Shown one piece after another: positions 41,800 through 49,934 of a DNA stretch of 63,085 bases. The notes beneath the pieces were generated by a model. That model had not been told where the DNA came from, did no database searches, and was given only the letters and a program-made list of their open reading frames with translations. The stretch spans positions 1 to 63,085 of the forward strand of contig NZ_BLTG01000047.1 in the NCBI RefSeq assembly GCF_017312405.1. Reading direction: 5' to 3'. The position numbers and the translations under genes were made by a program. Numbering within the stretch: the first letter of the stretch is position 1; each line of letters begins with the position of its first letter. The DNA is from Mycobacterium sp. PO1. Lineage in GTDB: Bacteria > Actinomycetota > Actinomycetes > Mycobacteriales > Mycobacteriaceae.

Positions 41800-42951
41800 A
41801 TGCGGATCGGCATGGTCTGTCCCTACTCGTTCGACGTTCCGGGCGGGGTGCAGTCGCACGTGCTGCAGTTGGCCGACGTGATGAGCGGGCTGGGCCACGA
41901 GGTCAGTGTGCTGGCACCGGCGTCCGCCGAGGGCGTGCTGCCCGACTACGTGGTCTCCGGCGGGCGCGCGGTGCCGATTCCCTACAACGGGTCGGTGGCT
42001 CGGCTGCGCTTCGGCCCGGCCACCCACCGCCGGGTCAAGAGATGGTTGATACACGGTGATTTCGACGTGCTGCATCTGCACGAGCCGAACGCCCCGAGCC
42101 TGTCGATGCTGGCGCTGAACATCGCCGAAGGTCCCATCGTGGCCACCTTTCACACGTCGACGACGAAATCGCTGACGCTGTCGGTGTTCGAGCCGATCCT
42201 GCGTCCCATGCACGAGAAGATCGTCGGCCGCATCGCGGTGTCGGACCTGGCGCGGCGCTGGCAGATGGAGGCGCTGGGCAGTGACGCCGTCGAGATCCCC
42301 AACGGTGTCGACGTCGAGTCCTTCGCCTCGGCCCCGCCGCTGCCCGGCTACCCGCGTCACGGCAAGACGGTGTTGTTCCTCGGGCGCTTCGACGAGCCGC
42401 GCAAGGGCATGAGCGTGCTCCTGGGGGCCCTGCCGGCGCTGGTCGACCGCTTCGCCGACGTGGAGGTCCTGGTGGTGGGCCGCGGTGACCAGCGCGAGCT
42501 GCGCGAGCAGGCCGGTCCGCTGGCCTCGCACCTGCGGTTCCTGGGGCAGGTCGACGACGCGGAGAAGGCGTCGGCGATGCGCAGCGCCGATGTCTACTGC
42601 GCTCCCAACACCGGCGGGGAGAGCTTCGGCATCGTGCTGGTCGAAGCGATGGCTGCCGGCACCGCGGTGGTGGCCAGCGACCTCGACGCCTTCCGGCGGG
42701 TCCTCGAGGACGGCAGGTGCGGTCGGCTGGTTGCCGTCGACGACTCGGCGGCGCTGGCTGACGGACTGATCGACGTGCTCGCCGACGACGGTGTGCGGTC
42801 GGGCTACACCGCGCACGCGAGCGCGGCGGTGGCGCGGTTCGACTGGTCGGTGGTGGCCGCCCAGATCATGCGGGTGTACGAGACCGTCGCCGGCTCGGGC
42901 GTCAAAGTGCGGGTGGCCGGACGTCACGAGACCAGCGGGAGGCCGCTGTGA
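41800..42951 (+). CDS. pimA: Phosphatidyl-myo-inositol mannosyltransferase PimA
   Basis: A 383-residue GT4 glycosyltransferase. ATG 41800 gives the known PimA start MRIGMVCPYSFDVPGGVQSHV. Key segments are FHTSTTKSLTLS, the IPNGVD donor-site region, FLGRFDEPRKGMSVL and the GESFGIVLVEAMAAG EX7E motif. It transfers the first mannose from GDP-mannose to phosphatidylinositol on the cytoplasmic face and is essential in mycobacteria. The Nudix gene start overlaps its stop (GTGA). Confidence 0.95.
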   Translation: MRIGMVCPYSFDVPGGVQSHVLQLADVMSGLGHEVSVLAPASAEGVLPDYVVSGGRAVPIPYNGSVARLRFGPATHRRVKRWLIHGDFDVLHLHEPNAPSLSMLALNIAEGPIVATFHTSTTKSLTLSVFEPILRPMHEKIVGRIAVSDLARRWQMEALGSDAVEIPNGVDVESFASAPPLPGYPRHGKTVLFLGRFDEPRKGMSVLLGALPALVDRFADVEVLVVGRGDQRELREQAGPLASHLRFLGQVDDAEKASAMRSADVYCAPNTGGESFGIVLVEAMAAGTAVVASDLDAFRRVLEDGRCGRLVAVDDSAALADGLIDVLADDGVRSGYTAHASAAVARFDWSVVAAQIMRVYETVAGSGVKVRVAGRHETSGRPL

Positions 42952-43985
42952 TCCCGGTGCTGACCGCGCTCATCGTCGCGGCGGTGGTGGTGCTCGTCGC
43001 CGTGGTCGCGGGGTGGGCGTATCAGACCGCCAACCGGCTGGACCGGCTGCACGTGCGCTACGACCTGTCCTGGCAGGCCCTCGACGGGGCGCTGGCGCGC
43101 CGCGCGGTGGTGGCGCGCGCAGTCGCCGTCGACGCCTACGGCGAGGGACCCGACGGGCGTCGCCTGGCCGCGCTCGCCGATGCCGCCGAACGTGCACCGC
43201 GGCAGGCCCGGGAGGCGGCGGAGAACGAACTGTCCGCCGCGCTGGCGCGGGTCGATCCCGCGTCGCTGCCGCTGGCCCTGGTCGCCGAGCTGGCCGACGC
43301 GGAGGCCCGGGTGCTGCTGGCCCGGCGTTTCCACAACGACGCGGTCCGAGACACCCTCGCACTGCGGGAACGCCCGCTGGTGCGCACCCTGCGATTAGGC
43401 GGAACCGCGGCGCTGCCAAGCTATTTCGAGATATCGGAGGGTGGTGAGGTGTCCACCCGCGAGGTCGCGCCGGTGACCCGGCGCACGTCGGCGCGGGTGA
43501 TCCTGCTCGATACCGACGGCGCGGTGTTGTTGCTGTGCGGTTCGGATCCGGCCAGCGGGGTGGAGCCGGCGCCGCGCTGGTGGTTCACGATCGGCGGGGC
43601 CGTGCAGGTCGGCGAGACGCTCGCACAGGCCGCCGCCCGCGAGGTCGAGGAGGAGACCGGTCTGCGGGTGTCGCCCGCCGACCTCGTCGGACCGATCTGG
43701 CGGCGGGATGCGGTCATCGAGTTCAACGGGTCGGTGATCCGAAGCGAAGAGATGTACTTCGTGTACCGCACCGGCCGGTTCGAGCCCTCCGAGTCCGGCC
43801 GTTCCGGGCTGGAACGGACCTACATCCATGCCCACCGGTGGTGCGATGCGACAATGATCGCTGGTCTGGTCGCCATCGGTGAGACGGTGTACCCGCGCCA
43901 GCTCGGCGAGGTGCTCGAGGAGGCGAACGTCCTGGCTGACACGCCGGGCGCGCTGTCGGACAGGTCGCCGCAGCCGATCAGGTGA
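42948..43985 (+). CDS. Nudix hydrolase-domain protein with membrane anchor (Rv2609c-like)
   Basis: A 345-residue protein; GTG 42948 overlaps the pimA stop. Residues ~5-22 form a membrane helix, followed by a helical, Ala/Arg-rich region (about 30-140) and a Nudix domain with the box GAVQVGETLAQAAAREVEEETGL near 218-240 (GX5EX7REVXEEXG). The substrate is unknown; the conserved position after pimA suggests a role tied to nucleotide-sugar or envelope metabolism, but this is inference. Confidence 0.88.
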   Translation: MIPVLTALIVAAVVVLVAVVAGWAYQTANRLDRLHVRYDLSWQALDGALARRAVVARAVAVDAYGEGPDGRRLAALADAAERAPRQAREAAENELSAALARVDPASLPLALVAELADAEARVLLARRFHNDAVRDTLALRERPLVRTLRLGGTAALPSYFEISEGGEVSTREVAPVTRRTSARVILLDTDGAVLLLCGSDPASGVEPAPRWWFTIGGAVQVGETLAQAAAREVEEETGLRVSPADLVGPIWRRDAVIEFNGSVIRSEEMYFVYRTGRFEPSESGRSGLERTYIHAHRWCDATMIAGLVAIGETVYPRQLGEVLEEANVLADTPGALSDRSPQPIR

Positions 43986-44074
43986 GGACAGTGGCGTTCC
44001 TCACCCATACGCGCGGATCGAATGCATTTGCCGCCGCATCTAGACTGGATCGGTAGCGATTTAAGGAGATAGGT

Positions 44075-45016
44075 GTGGAATCCCAACTGTCGGGTGAAGG
44101 GCCGGGGACGTTCCCCTCGCAGGCCGAGGGCCCGTCCGCTCGGGGGACCGCGCGGGTGAAGCGCGGTATGGCCGAGATGCTCAAGGGCGGCGTGATCATG
44201 GACGTGGTCACCCCTGAACAGGCGCGGATCGCCGAGGGAGCCGGAGCGGTCGCCGTCATGGCTCTCGAGCGGGTGCCTGCCGACATCCGGGCCCAGGGCG
44301 GGGTGTCGCGGATGAGCGACCCCGACATGATCGAGGGCATCATCGACGCGGTCACCATCCCGGTGATGGCCAAGGCGCGCATCGGGCATTTCGTGGAGGC
44401 CCAGATCCTGCAGAGCCTCGGGGTCGACTACGTCGACGAGTCCGAGGTGCTGACCCCCGCCGACTACGCCCATCACATCGACAAGTGGAAGTTCACCGTG
44501 CCGTTCGTGTGTGGTGCCACCAACCTCGGCGAGGCGCTGCGGCGCATCACCGAGGGTGCCGCGATGATCCGCTCCAAGGGCGAGGCCGGAACCGGCGATG
44601 TCTCGAACGCCACCACCCACATGCGCAAGATCGGTGGCGAGATCCGCCGGCTGACGTCGCTGTCGGAAGACGAGCTGTACGTGGCCGCCAAGGAGCTGCA
44701 GGCGCCGTTCGAGCTGGTCGCCGAGGTGGCGCGGGCCGGCAAGCTCCCGGTGACGCTGTTCACCGCCGGCGGCATCGCCACCCCCGCCGACGCGGCGATG
44801 ATGATGCAGCTCGGCGCCGAAGGAGTGTTCGTCGGCTCCGGCATCTTCAAAGCCGGCAACCCGGCCGAACGGGCCGCCGCCATCGTCAAGGCGACCACCT
44901 TCTACGACGACCCCGACGTGCTGGCCAAGGTGTCGCGCGGGCTGGGGGAGGCCATGGTCGGCATCAACGTCGACGACATCCCGCAGCCGCACCGCCTGGC
45001 CGAACGCGGCTGGTAG
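44075..45016 (+). CDS. pdxS: Pyridoxal 5'-phosphate synthase subunit PdxS
   Basis: A 313-residue protein from GTG 44075 with AAGGAG 6 bases upstream. The (beta/alpha)8 synthase is easily recognised: KRGMAEMLKGGVIMDVV, the catalytic lysines in VMAKARIGH and in MIRSKGEAGTGDV, and LFTAGGIATPADAAMMMQLG. With PdxT it makes PLP from ribose 5-phosphate, glyceraldehyde 3-phosphate and ammonia. tesB and pdxT follow on the same strand. No pdxH-like gene lies between the Nudix gene and pdxS, unlike M. tuberculosis. Confidence 0.97.
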   Translation: MESQLSGEGPGTFPSQAEGPSARGTARVKRGMAEMLKGGVIMDVVTPEQARIAEGAGAVAVMALERVPADIRAQGGVSRMSDPDMIEGIIDAVTIPVMAKARIGHFVEAQILQSLGVDYVDESEVLTPADYAHHIDKWKFTVPFVCGATNLGEALRRITEGAAMIRSKGEAGTGDVSNATTHMRKIGGEIRRLTSLSEDELYVAAKELQAPFELVAEVARAGKLPVTLFTAGGIATPADAAMMMQLGAEGVFVGSGIFKAGNPAERAAAIVKATTFYDDPDVLAKVSRGLGEAMVGINVDDIPQPHRLAERGW

Positions 45017-45025
45017 CGCCACCTG

Positions 45026-45874
45026 ATGGCGATCGAGGAGATCCTCGACCTCGAGCAACTCGAAGTCAACATCTACCGCGGCGGGGTCTTCAGCCCCGAA
45101 TCCGGCTTTCTGCAGCGCACCTTCGGTGGTCATGTGGCGGGCCAGTCGCTGGTGTCGGCGGTGCGCACCGTGGACCCGAAGTTCCAGGTGCACTCGCTGC
45201 ACGGCTACTTTTTGCGCCCCGGGGACGCCCGAGCGCCGTCGGTGTACCTGGTGGAGCGTCTGCGCGACGGGGGATCGTTTGCGACCCGCAGGGTCAACGC
45301 GATCCAGCACGGCGAGACCATCTTCTCGATGTCGGCGTCGTTCCAGACCGACCAGAGCGGCATCGAGCATCAGGACGCGATGCCGTCGGCCCCGCCGCCC
45401 GACGACATCCCCGACTTCAAGGCCGCAAGCAGGGTCTTCGACGACGCCAGCTTCCGGCAGTTCGACGAATGGGACGTCCGGATCGTGCCGCGCGATCAAC
45501 TGGAGCTGCGCGAGGGCATGGCTTCCCAGCAGCAGGTCTGGTTCCGCCACCGCGACCCGCTGCCCGACGATCATGTGCTGCACATCTGCGCACTGGCCTA
45601 CATGAGCGATCTCACGCTGCTGGGCTCGGCCCAGGTCAACCACGTCGAGGAACGCAAGCATCTGATGGTCGCCTCGCTCGATCATGCGATGTGGTTCATG
45701 CGTGCGTTCCGCGCCGACGAGTGGCTGCTGTACGACCAGTCGTCGCCGTCGGCCTGCGGCGGGCGCTCGCTGACCCAGGGCAAGATCTTCAACCGGTACG
45801 GCGACATGGTCGCCGCCGTCATGCAAGAGGGGCTCACCCGGTACTCCCGCGACTTCACCCCGGGCCGGCCGTGA
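45026..45874 (+). CDS. tesB: Acyl-CoA thioesterase II (TesB2-like)
   Basis: A 282-residue double-hotdog thioesterase from ATG 45026, 9 bases after pdxS. Landmarks include GGHVAGQSLVSAVRTV, VHSLHGYFLRPGD, FATRRVNAIQHGETIFSMSASFQ, and the C-terminal DHAMWFMRAFRADEWLLYDQSSPSACGGR with the active-site Asp-Ser-Gln region. It hydrolyses acyl-CoA. Location between pdxS and pdxT is conserved in mycobacteria though unrelated to PLP chemistry. Confidence 0.92.
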   Translation: MAIEEILDLEQLEVNIYRGGVFSPESGFLQRTFGGHVAGQSLVSAVRTVDPKFQVHSLHGYFLRPGDARAPSVYLVERLRDGGSFATRRVNAIQHGETIFSMSASFQTDQSGIEHQDAMPSAPPPDDIPDFKAASRVFDDASFRQFDEWDVRIVPRDQLELREGMASQQQVWFRHRDPLPDDHVLHICALAYMSDLTLLGSAQVNHVEERKHLMVASLDHAMWFMRAFRADEWLLYDQSSPSACGGRSLTQGKIFNRYGDMVAAVMQEGLTRYSRDFTPGRP

Positions 45875-46464
45875 GCGCACGCATCGGTGTGCTCGCGTTG
45901 CAGGGCGACACCCGCGAGCACCTGGCCGCGCTGGGCGCCGCCGGGGCCGAACCGCTGACCGTGCGGCGCCGCGCCGAGCTCGATTCCGTTGACGCGCTGG
46001 TCATTCCGGGCGGTGAGTCGACGACGATGAGTCACCTGCTGCGTGAGTTCGACCTGCTCGAGCCGCTGCGCGCGCGGCTGGCCGACGGGATGCCCGCCTA
46101 CGGTTCGTGCGCCGGGATGATCCTGCTGGCTTCGGAGATCCTCGACGCGGGCGCCGCGGGCCGGGAGGCGACGCCGCTGAAGGCGATCGATATGACGGTG
46201 CGCCGCAACGCGTTCGGCCGGCAGGTGGACTCGTTCGAAGAGGACCTCGAGTTCGGGGGCCTCGATTCCGGTGTGCACGCGGTGTTCATCCGCGCGCCGT
46301 GGGCCGAGCGGGTCGGCCCGGGTGTGGAGGTGTTGGCCAGCGCGGCCGGACACGCGGTGGCGGTGCGGCAGGGCCGCACGCTGGCGACCGCGTTCCACCC
46401 CGAGATGACCGGCGACCGCCGGGTACACGCCCTGTTCGTCGAGATGGTCGAGGGGCGCGCTTAG
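45871..46464 (+). CDS. pdxT: Pyridoxal 5'-phosphate synthase glutaminase subunit PdxT
   Basis: A 197-residue class I glutaminase; GTG 45871 overlaps the tesB stop. The GVLALQGD start, PGGESTTM oxyanion region, nucleophile Cys in GSCAGMILLA (about residue 80) and the HPE dyad in FHPEMTGD are all present. It supplies ammonia to PdxS. In M. tuberculosis yebC follows; here a convergent acyl-CoA dehydrogenase gene comes next, 7 bases after its stop. Confidence 0.95.
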   Translation: MSARIGVLALQGDTREHLAALGAAGAEPLTVRRRAELDSVDALVIPGGESTTMSHLLREFDLLEPLRARLADGMPAYGSCAGMILLASEILDAGAAGREATPLKAIDMTVRRNAFGRQVDSFEEDLEFGGLDSGVHAVFIRAPWAERVGPGVEVLASAAGHAVAVRQGRTLATAFHPEMTGDRRVHALFVEMVEGRA

Positions 46465-46471
46465 GCCGGCG

Positions 46472-47683
46472 TCACCGGATGGGCAGGCCGGTGATGGCCC
46501 GGCCCATCACCAGTCGCTGGATCTCGCTGGTGCCCTCGAAGATCGTGAAGATCTTCGCGTCGCGGTGCATCCGCTCGACGGGGTATTCGCGGGTGTAGCC
46601 GTTGCCGCCGAGAATCTGGATCGCCTCGTCGGTGACGTACACGGCGGTCTCGCTGGCCACCAGCTTGGCCATCGACCCCTCGGCGGAGGTGAACTCCTTG
46701 CCGTTGCGGGCCATCCAGCCGGCGCGGTAGACCAGCAGCCGGGCGGCGTCGATGCGCGCCTTCATGTCGGCCAGCTTGAACGCGACGGCCTGGAACTCAC
46801 CGATCTTGCGGCCGAACTGCTCACGCTCGCAGGCGTAGTCACGCGCATACTCGTAGGCCGCGCGAGCCACGCCGACGGCCATCGCGCCGACCGTCGGGCG
46901 GGTGCGTTCGAACGTCGCCATCGCGGCCTGGCCGGCGGCCCGCTTGCCTTCGCGGACCTTGGCGATGCGCGCGTCGAACTTCTCCTTGCCGCCGACGATG
47001 AGCCGGCCGGGAATCCGCACGTCCTCGAGGACCACCTCGGCGGTGTGCGAGGCGCGGATACCGTGCTTGAGGAACTTCTGTCCCTGGCTCAGCCCCGGCG
47101 TGTCCGGCGGGATGATGAACGACGCCTGTCCGCGCGTGCCCAACTCGGGATACACCGAGGCGACCACGACATGGACGTTGGCGATCCCGCCGTTGGTGGC
47201 CCAGGTCTTGGTGCCGTTGAGCACCCACTCGTCGGTTGCCTCGTCGTAACGGGCGCGGGTGAGGATCGACCCGACATCGGAGCCGGCATTGGGTTCCGAG
47301 GAACAGAACGCCGCGACCTTCGGATCGTCGACGGTGCCGAACATCTGCGGCACCCACTCGCCGACCTGTTCGGGGGTGCCCGTGGCGGCGACGGAGGCGG
47401 CGGCCAGTCCGGTGCCCAGGATCGCCAGCGCGATACCGGCGTCACCCCAGAACATCTCCTCGAACGCCACGATCATGCCGAGCCCGCTGGGCTCGGCGGT
47501 CTGCTCGGCGAAGAACTCCATCGAGTAGAGGCCGACCTTGGCGGCCTCCTGGATGATCGGCCACGGCGTCTGCTCGCGCTCGTCCCACTCGGCGGCGGCC
47601 GGACGAATGACGTCGGCGGCGAACTCATGGACCCACTTCTGCACGTCGACCAGGTCGGAGGACAACTCCAGGGAGAACGTCAT
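46472..47683 (-). CDS. Acyl-CoA dehydrogenase
   Basis: A 403-residue flavoprotein from ATG 47683. The family signatures are present: FCSSEPNAGSDVGS near 130, KTWATNGGIANV, the C-terminal EREQFGRKIGEFQAV, and the catalytic Glu in IFEGTSEIQRLVMGR near the end. It oxidises an acyl-CoA to the enoyl-CoA; chain length or steroid specificity is not readable. A CTTACT-TTGG-AGTAAG palindrome lies 10 bases before its start and the TetR gene immediately upstream on the same strand is its likely regulator. It converges on pdxT, from which it looks inserted. Confidence 0.9.
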   Translation of the reverse strand: MTFSLELSSDLVDVQKWVHEFAADVIRPAAAEWDEREQTPWPIIQEAAKVGLYSMEFFAEQTAEPSGLGMIVAFEEMFWGDAGIALAILGTGLAAASVAATGTPEQVGEWVPQMFGTVDDPKVAAFCSSEPNAGSDVGSILTRARYDEATDEWVLNGTKTWATNGGIANVHVVVASVYPELGTRGQASFIIPPDTPGLSQGQKFLKHGIRASHTAEVVLEDVRIPGRLIVGGKEKFDARIAKVREGKRAAGQAAMATFERTRPTVGAMAVGVARAAYEYARDYACEREQFGRKIGEFQAVAFKLADMKARIDAARLLVYRAGWMARNGKEFTSAEGSMAKLVASETAVYVTDEAIQILGGNGYTREYPVERMHRDAKIFTIFEGTSEIQRLVMGRAITGLPIR

Positions 47684-47692
47684 GGATGTGAC

Positions 47693-47708
47693 CTTACTTT
47701 GGAGTAAG
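47693..47708. promoter_or_regulatory. Palindromic operator before the acyl-CoA dehydrogenase
   Basis: CTTACT-TTGG-AGTAAG forms a perfect 6-base inverted repeat between the TetR gene and the acyl-CoA dehydrogenase start. Its size and place suit a TetR-family operator. Confidence 0.5.
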
Positions 47709-47730
47709 TTCAGCGGCCAGTGCGTGTGGC

Positions 47731-48291
47731 TCACTTAACATCGTGGCCGCGCAGACCCAGTGTGCGCCGCCCAGCGCTGATCAGGTGCTCCAGCATCTGC
47801 TCGTCCGTGCCTGCATAGTCGAGTCCGACGGCAGACGAGATGCCGGACATCACGATGGCCGCCCCGACCTCACCCGCCATCCCGGACTGAGCGCCGGCGA
47901 GCAACTGCATCTGCCGGGCCACGATCGCGGCCCAGTCCTGTCGGGACCGGAGCACCTCGCCGACGGCAGCGTCACCCGTGAGCACCGGGATGAGCGTCCG
48001 GTTGGCCACCGCCAGAGCGACGAACCCGCGCAGCATGGCGTCCGCTTGGGCGCGGGCGCCGCGCTGGGTGCTCGCTTCGTCGACCAGCTCCCGCAGTTTC
48101 GCGATGAGTGGCTCCAACACAGCTTCCAGGAGCTCCTCGCGCGTGCGGAAGTGGTAGTAGATCGCTGACTTCGTGATTCCGAGCTCGTCGGAGATCATCT
48201 GCAGCGATGTGCCCGCGATGCTGTGGCTCCGGAACAGCTCGGTGGCAACGTCGAGGAGCCTCTGGCGCGTGGTGATGGCCGAATCGCTCAC
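47731..48291 (-). CDS. TetR-family regulator of the cassette
   Basis: A 186-residue regulator from GTG 48291. The N-terminal TetR domain reads TTRQRLLDVATELF, TSLQMISDELGITKSAIYYHFRTREELLEAVL (helix-turn-helix about 28-48). The C-terminal ligand domain is helical with no recognisable subfamily. It lies between the acyl-CoA dehydrogenase (downstream, same strand) and the divergent P450; palindromes on both sides suggest it controls both. The ligand is probably an acyl-CoA or the P450 substrate. Confidence 0.88.
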   Translation of the reverse strand: MSDSAITTRQRLLDVATELFRSHSIAGTSLQMISDELGITKSAIYYHFRTREELLEAVLEPLIAKLRELVDEASTQRGARAQADAMLRGFVALAVANRTLIPVLTGDAAVGEVLRSRQDWAAIVARQMQLLAGAQSGMAGEVGAAIVMSGISSAVGLDYAGTDEQMLEHLISAGRRTLGLRGHDVK

Positions 48292-48341
48292 ACCGCAGCC
48301 CGGAATGTAGCACTGCTAACAAAGCGATCACCTTCGACCAT

Positions 48342-48395
48342 TCGTACAGTTTACGACTGTACGATCGGCAAGTAGCTGACTTTACGATTGGTCAG
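48342..48395. promoter_or_regulatory. Two inverted repeats in the TetR/P450 divergent promoter
   Basis: TCGTACAGT-N5-ACTGTACGA (48342-48364) has perfect 9-base arms, and CTGAC-N10-GTCAG (48376-48395) follows 11 bases on. They sit between GTG 48291 of the TetR gene and GTG 48448 of the P450 gene and are the best operator candidates for TetR control of the divergent transcript. Confidence 0.6.
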
Positions 48396-48447
48396 TTTCC
48401 GGGGACCGCACTCTGCGTCTCCGGACAGTTCTTCCGAGGAGCGCATC

Positions 48448-49734
48448 GTGACCAACCGCGCGTCGTCCGTTGCCGACGTCGACTTCTTCCACGATTCGGC
48501 CCTGGTCGCCGATCCGTACCCGATGCTCGCCCGCATGCGCACGGAGAGTCCGGTGCTTCGGGAACCGACCCAGGGCGTGCTGGTGGTCACCGGGTACGAC
48601 GAGGTCTTGGCCGTGGTCGGGGACCACGAGTCGTTTTCCTCCTGCAATACGGTCACCGGACCGTTCCCGGGCTTCCCGGTTTCGCTGGAGGGTCGGGGTG
48701 GTCCAGCGGTGAGCGAACTGATCGATAGACACCGAACCGAACTGCCCTTCAGTGACCAGTTGCCGTCGTTCGACCCGCCGACTCACACCGCCCACCGGTC
48801 ATTGCTGGCCCGGCTCATCACGCCCAAGCGTCTGAAGGAGAACGAAGAGTTCGTCTGGCGGCTCGCCGACCAGGTGCTGGCGCCCCATGTGGCCGGTGGC
48901 GGCGGTGAGTTCATCACCGATGTGGGCAATCCCGTTGCGCTGCTTGTCATTGCAGACCTGCTGGGGGTGCCCGAAGAGGACCGCGCCGAACTCACCGCGG
49001 TGCTGACCGGTGAGATATCGCTGGGTAGCACTGCCGGTGTGGAGATGGACCATGCCCCGTTGACATACCTCTACGATCGGTTCTCCGATTACATCGCCGA
49101 CCGCCGCGTAGCGCCCGGTGCTGACGTCATGAGCGAGATGGCGGCAGCCCGGTTCCCGGACGGGTCGATCCCCGAGGTCATCGACGTCGTGCGCGTGGCG
49201 GCGAATCTGTTCTCGGCCGGGCAGGAGACCACCGTCCGATTGCTGTCCTCGGCGGTGAAAATTCTGGCCGAGGATGCCGACCTGCAGAATCGTCTGCGGC
49301 GTGAGCCCGAGTTGATCCCCAACTTCATCGAGGAGGCGCTGCGTTTCGAGAGCCCGATCCGCGGCGACTTCCGGTTGGCCCGCGCCGATACGACGATAGG
49401 CGGGGTCGACATCCCGGCCGGCGCCACCGTCATGGTTCATTACGGGGCCGCGAACCGGGACCCCCGCCAGTTCGAGAATCCAGACACCTTCGATGTCAAC
49501 CGGCCGAATTCGCGACGGCACATCGCCTTTGGCAGGGGCATCCACAGCTGCCTGGGCGCGCCGCTGGCACGGACCGAGGCGCGGATCCTCCTTCAGCGCC
49601 TGCTGGCGAGTAGCCGGGAGATTCGCATCGACGAGGCTCACCACGGTGAGGTCGATGGCCGTCGTTTCGACTACGTGCCCACGTACATCCTGCGTGGACT
49701 GACCGAGCTGCATCTCACGGTGGTCGGCGCATGA
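48448..49734 (+). CDS. Cytochrome P450
   Basis: A 428-residue P450 from GTG 48448, with GAGGAG about 6 bases upstream. The canonical features are present: I-helix oxygen-activation motif AGQETT (about residue 256), K-helix EEALRFESPIRGD with the ExxR pair, and the haem-binding loop FGRGIHSCLGAPLAR with the axial Cys near 371. Length is typical of soluble bacterial P450s. The downstream ferredoxin and SDR overlap it in an operon, so hydroxylation followed by alcohol oxidation of one substrate is likely; the substrate and CYP family are not assignable by eye. Confidence 0.93.
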   Translation: MTNRASSVADVDFFHDSALVADPYPMLARMRTESPVLREPTQGVLVVTGYDEVLAVVGDHESFSSCNTVTGPFPGFPVSLEGRGGPAVSELIDRHRTELPFSDQLPSFDPPTHTAHRSLLARLITPKRLKENEEFVWRLADQVLAPHVAGGGGEFITDVGNPVALLVIADLLGVPEEDRAELTAVLTGEISLGSTAGVEMDHAPLTYLYDRFSDYIADRRVAPGADVMSEMAAARFPDGSIPEVIDVVRVAANLFSAGQETTVRLLSSAVKILAEDADLQNRLRREPELIPNFIEEALRFESPIRGDFRLARADTTIGGVDIPAGATVMVHYGAANRDPRQFENPDTFDVNRPNSRRHIAFGRGIHSCLGAPLARTEARILLQRLLASSREIRIDEAHHGEVDGRRFDYVPTYILRGLTELHLTVVGA

Positions 49735-49934
49735 AGGTGTACATCGACGATGACTCGTGCCGGGGGCACGGCGTGTGCGCCGCGGTGTGCCCGGACATCT
49801 TCACCCTGACCCAGCACGGCTACGCCGAAGCCGTTGAGACCGAGGTGCCGCGAGCACTGCACGATCGCGTCGCCGAAGCCGTCCATGCCTGCCCCGAACA
49901 GGCTGTACACACGAAAGAGGACACATGTCTGTAG
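49731..49934 (+). CDS. P450-linked 3Fe-4S-type ferredoxin
   Basis: A 67-residue ferredoxin; ATG 49731 overlaps the P450 stop (ATGA). The cluster ligands are Cys10, Cys16 and Cys54 region: CRGHGVCAAVCP followed by HACPEQA. His13 occupies the position of the second cysteine in 4Fe-4S proteins, the variable position that gives 3Fe-4S or atypical clusters in mycobacterial P450 ferredoxins. It should deliver electrons to the adjacent P450. The SDR gene starts inside its last codons (10-base overlap). Confidence 0.93.
   Translation: MKVYIDDDSCRGHGVCAAVCPDIFTLTQHGYAEAVETEVPRALHDRVAEAVHACPEQAVHTKEDTCL

Noticed and set aside
43820..45880. A 686-residue ORF antisense to pdxS and tesB.
   Set aside because: Shadow of two well-recognised genes; composition is typical of antisense frames.
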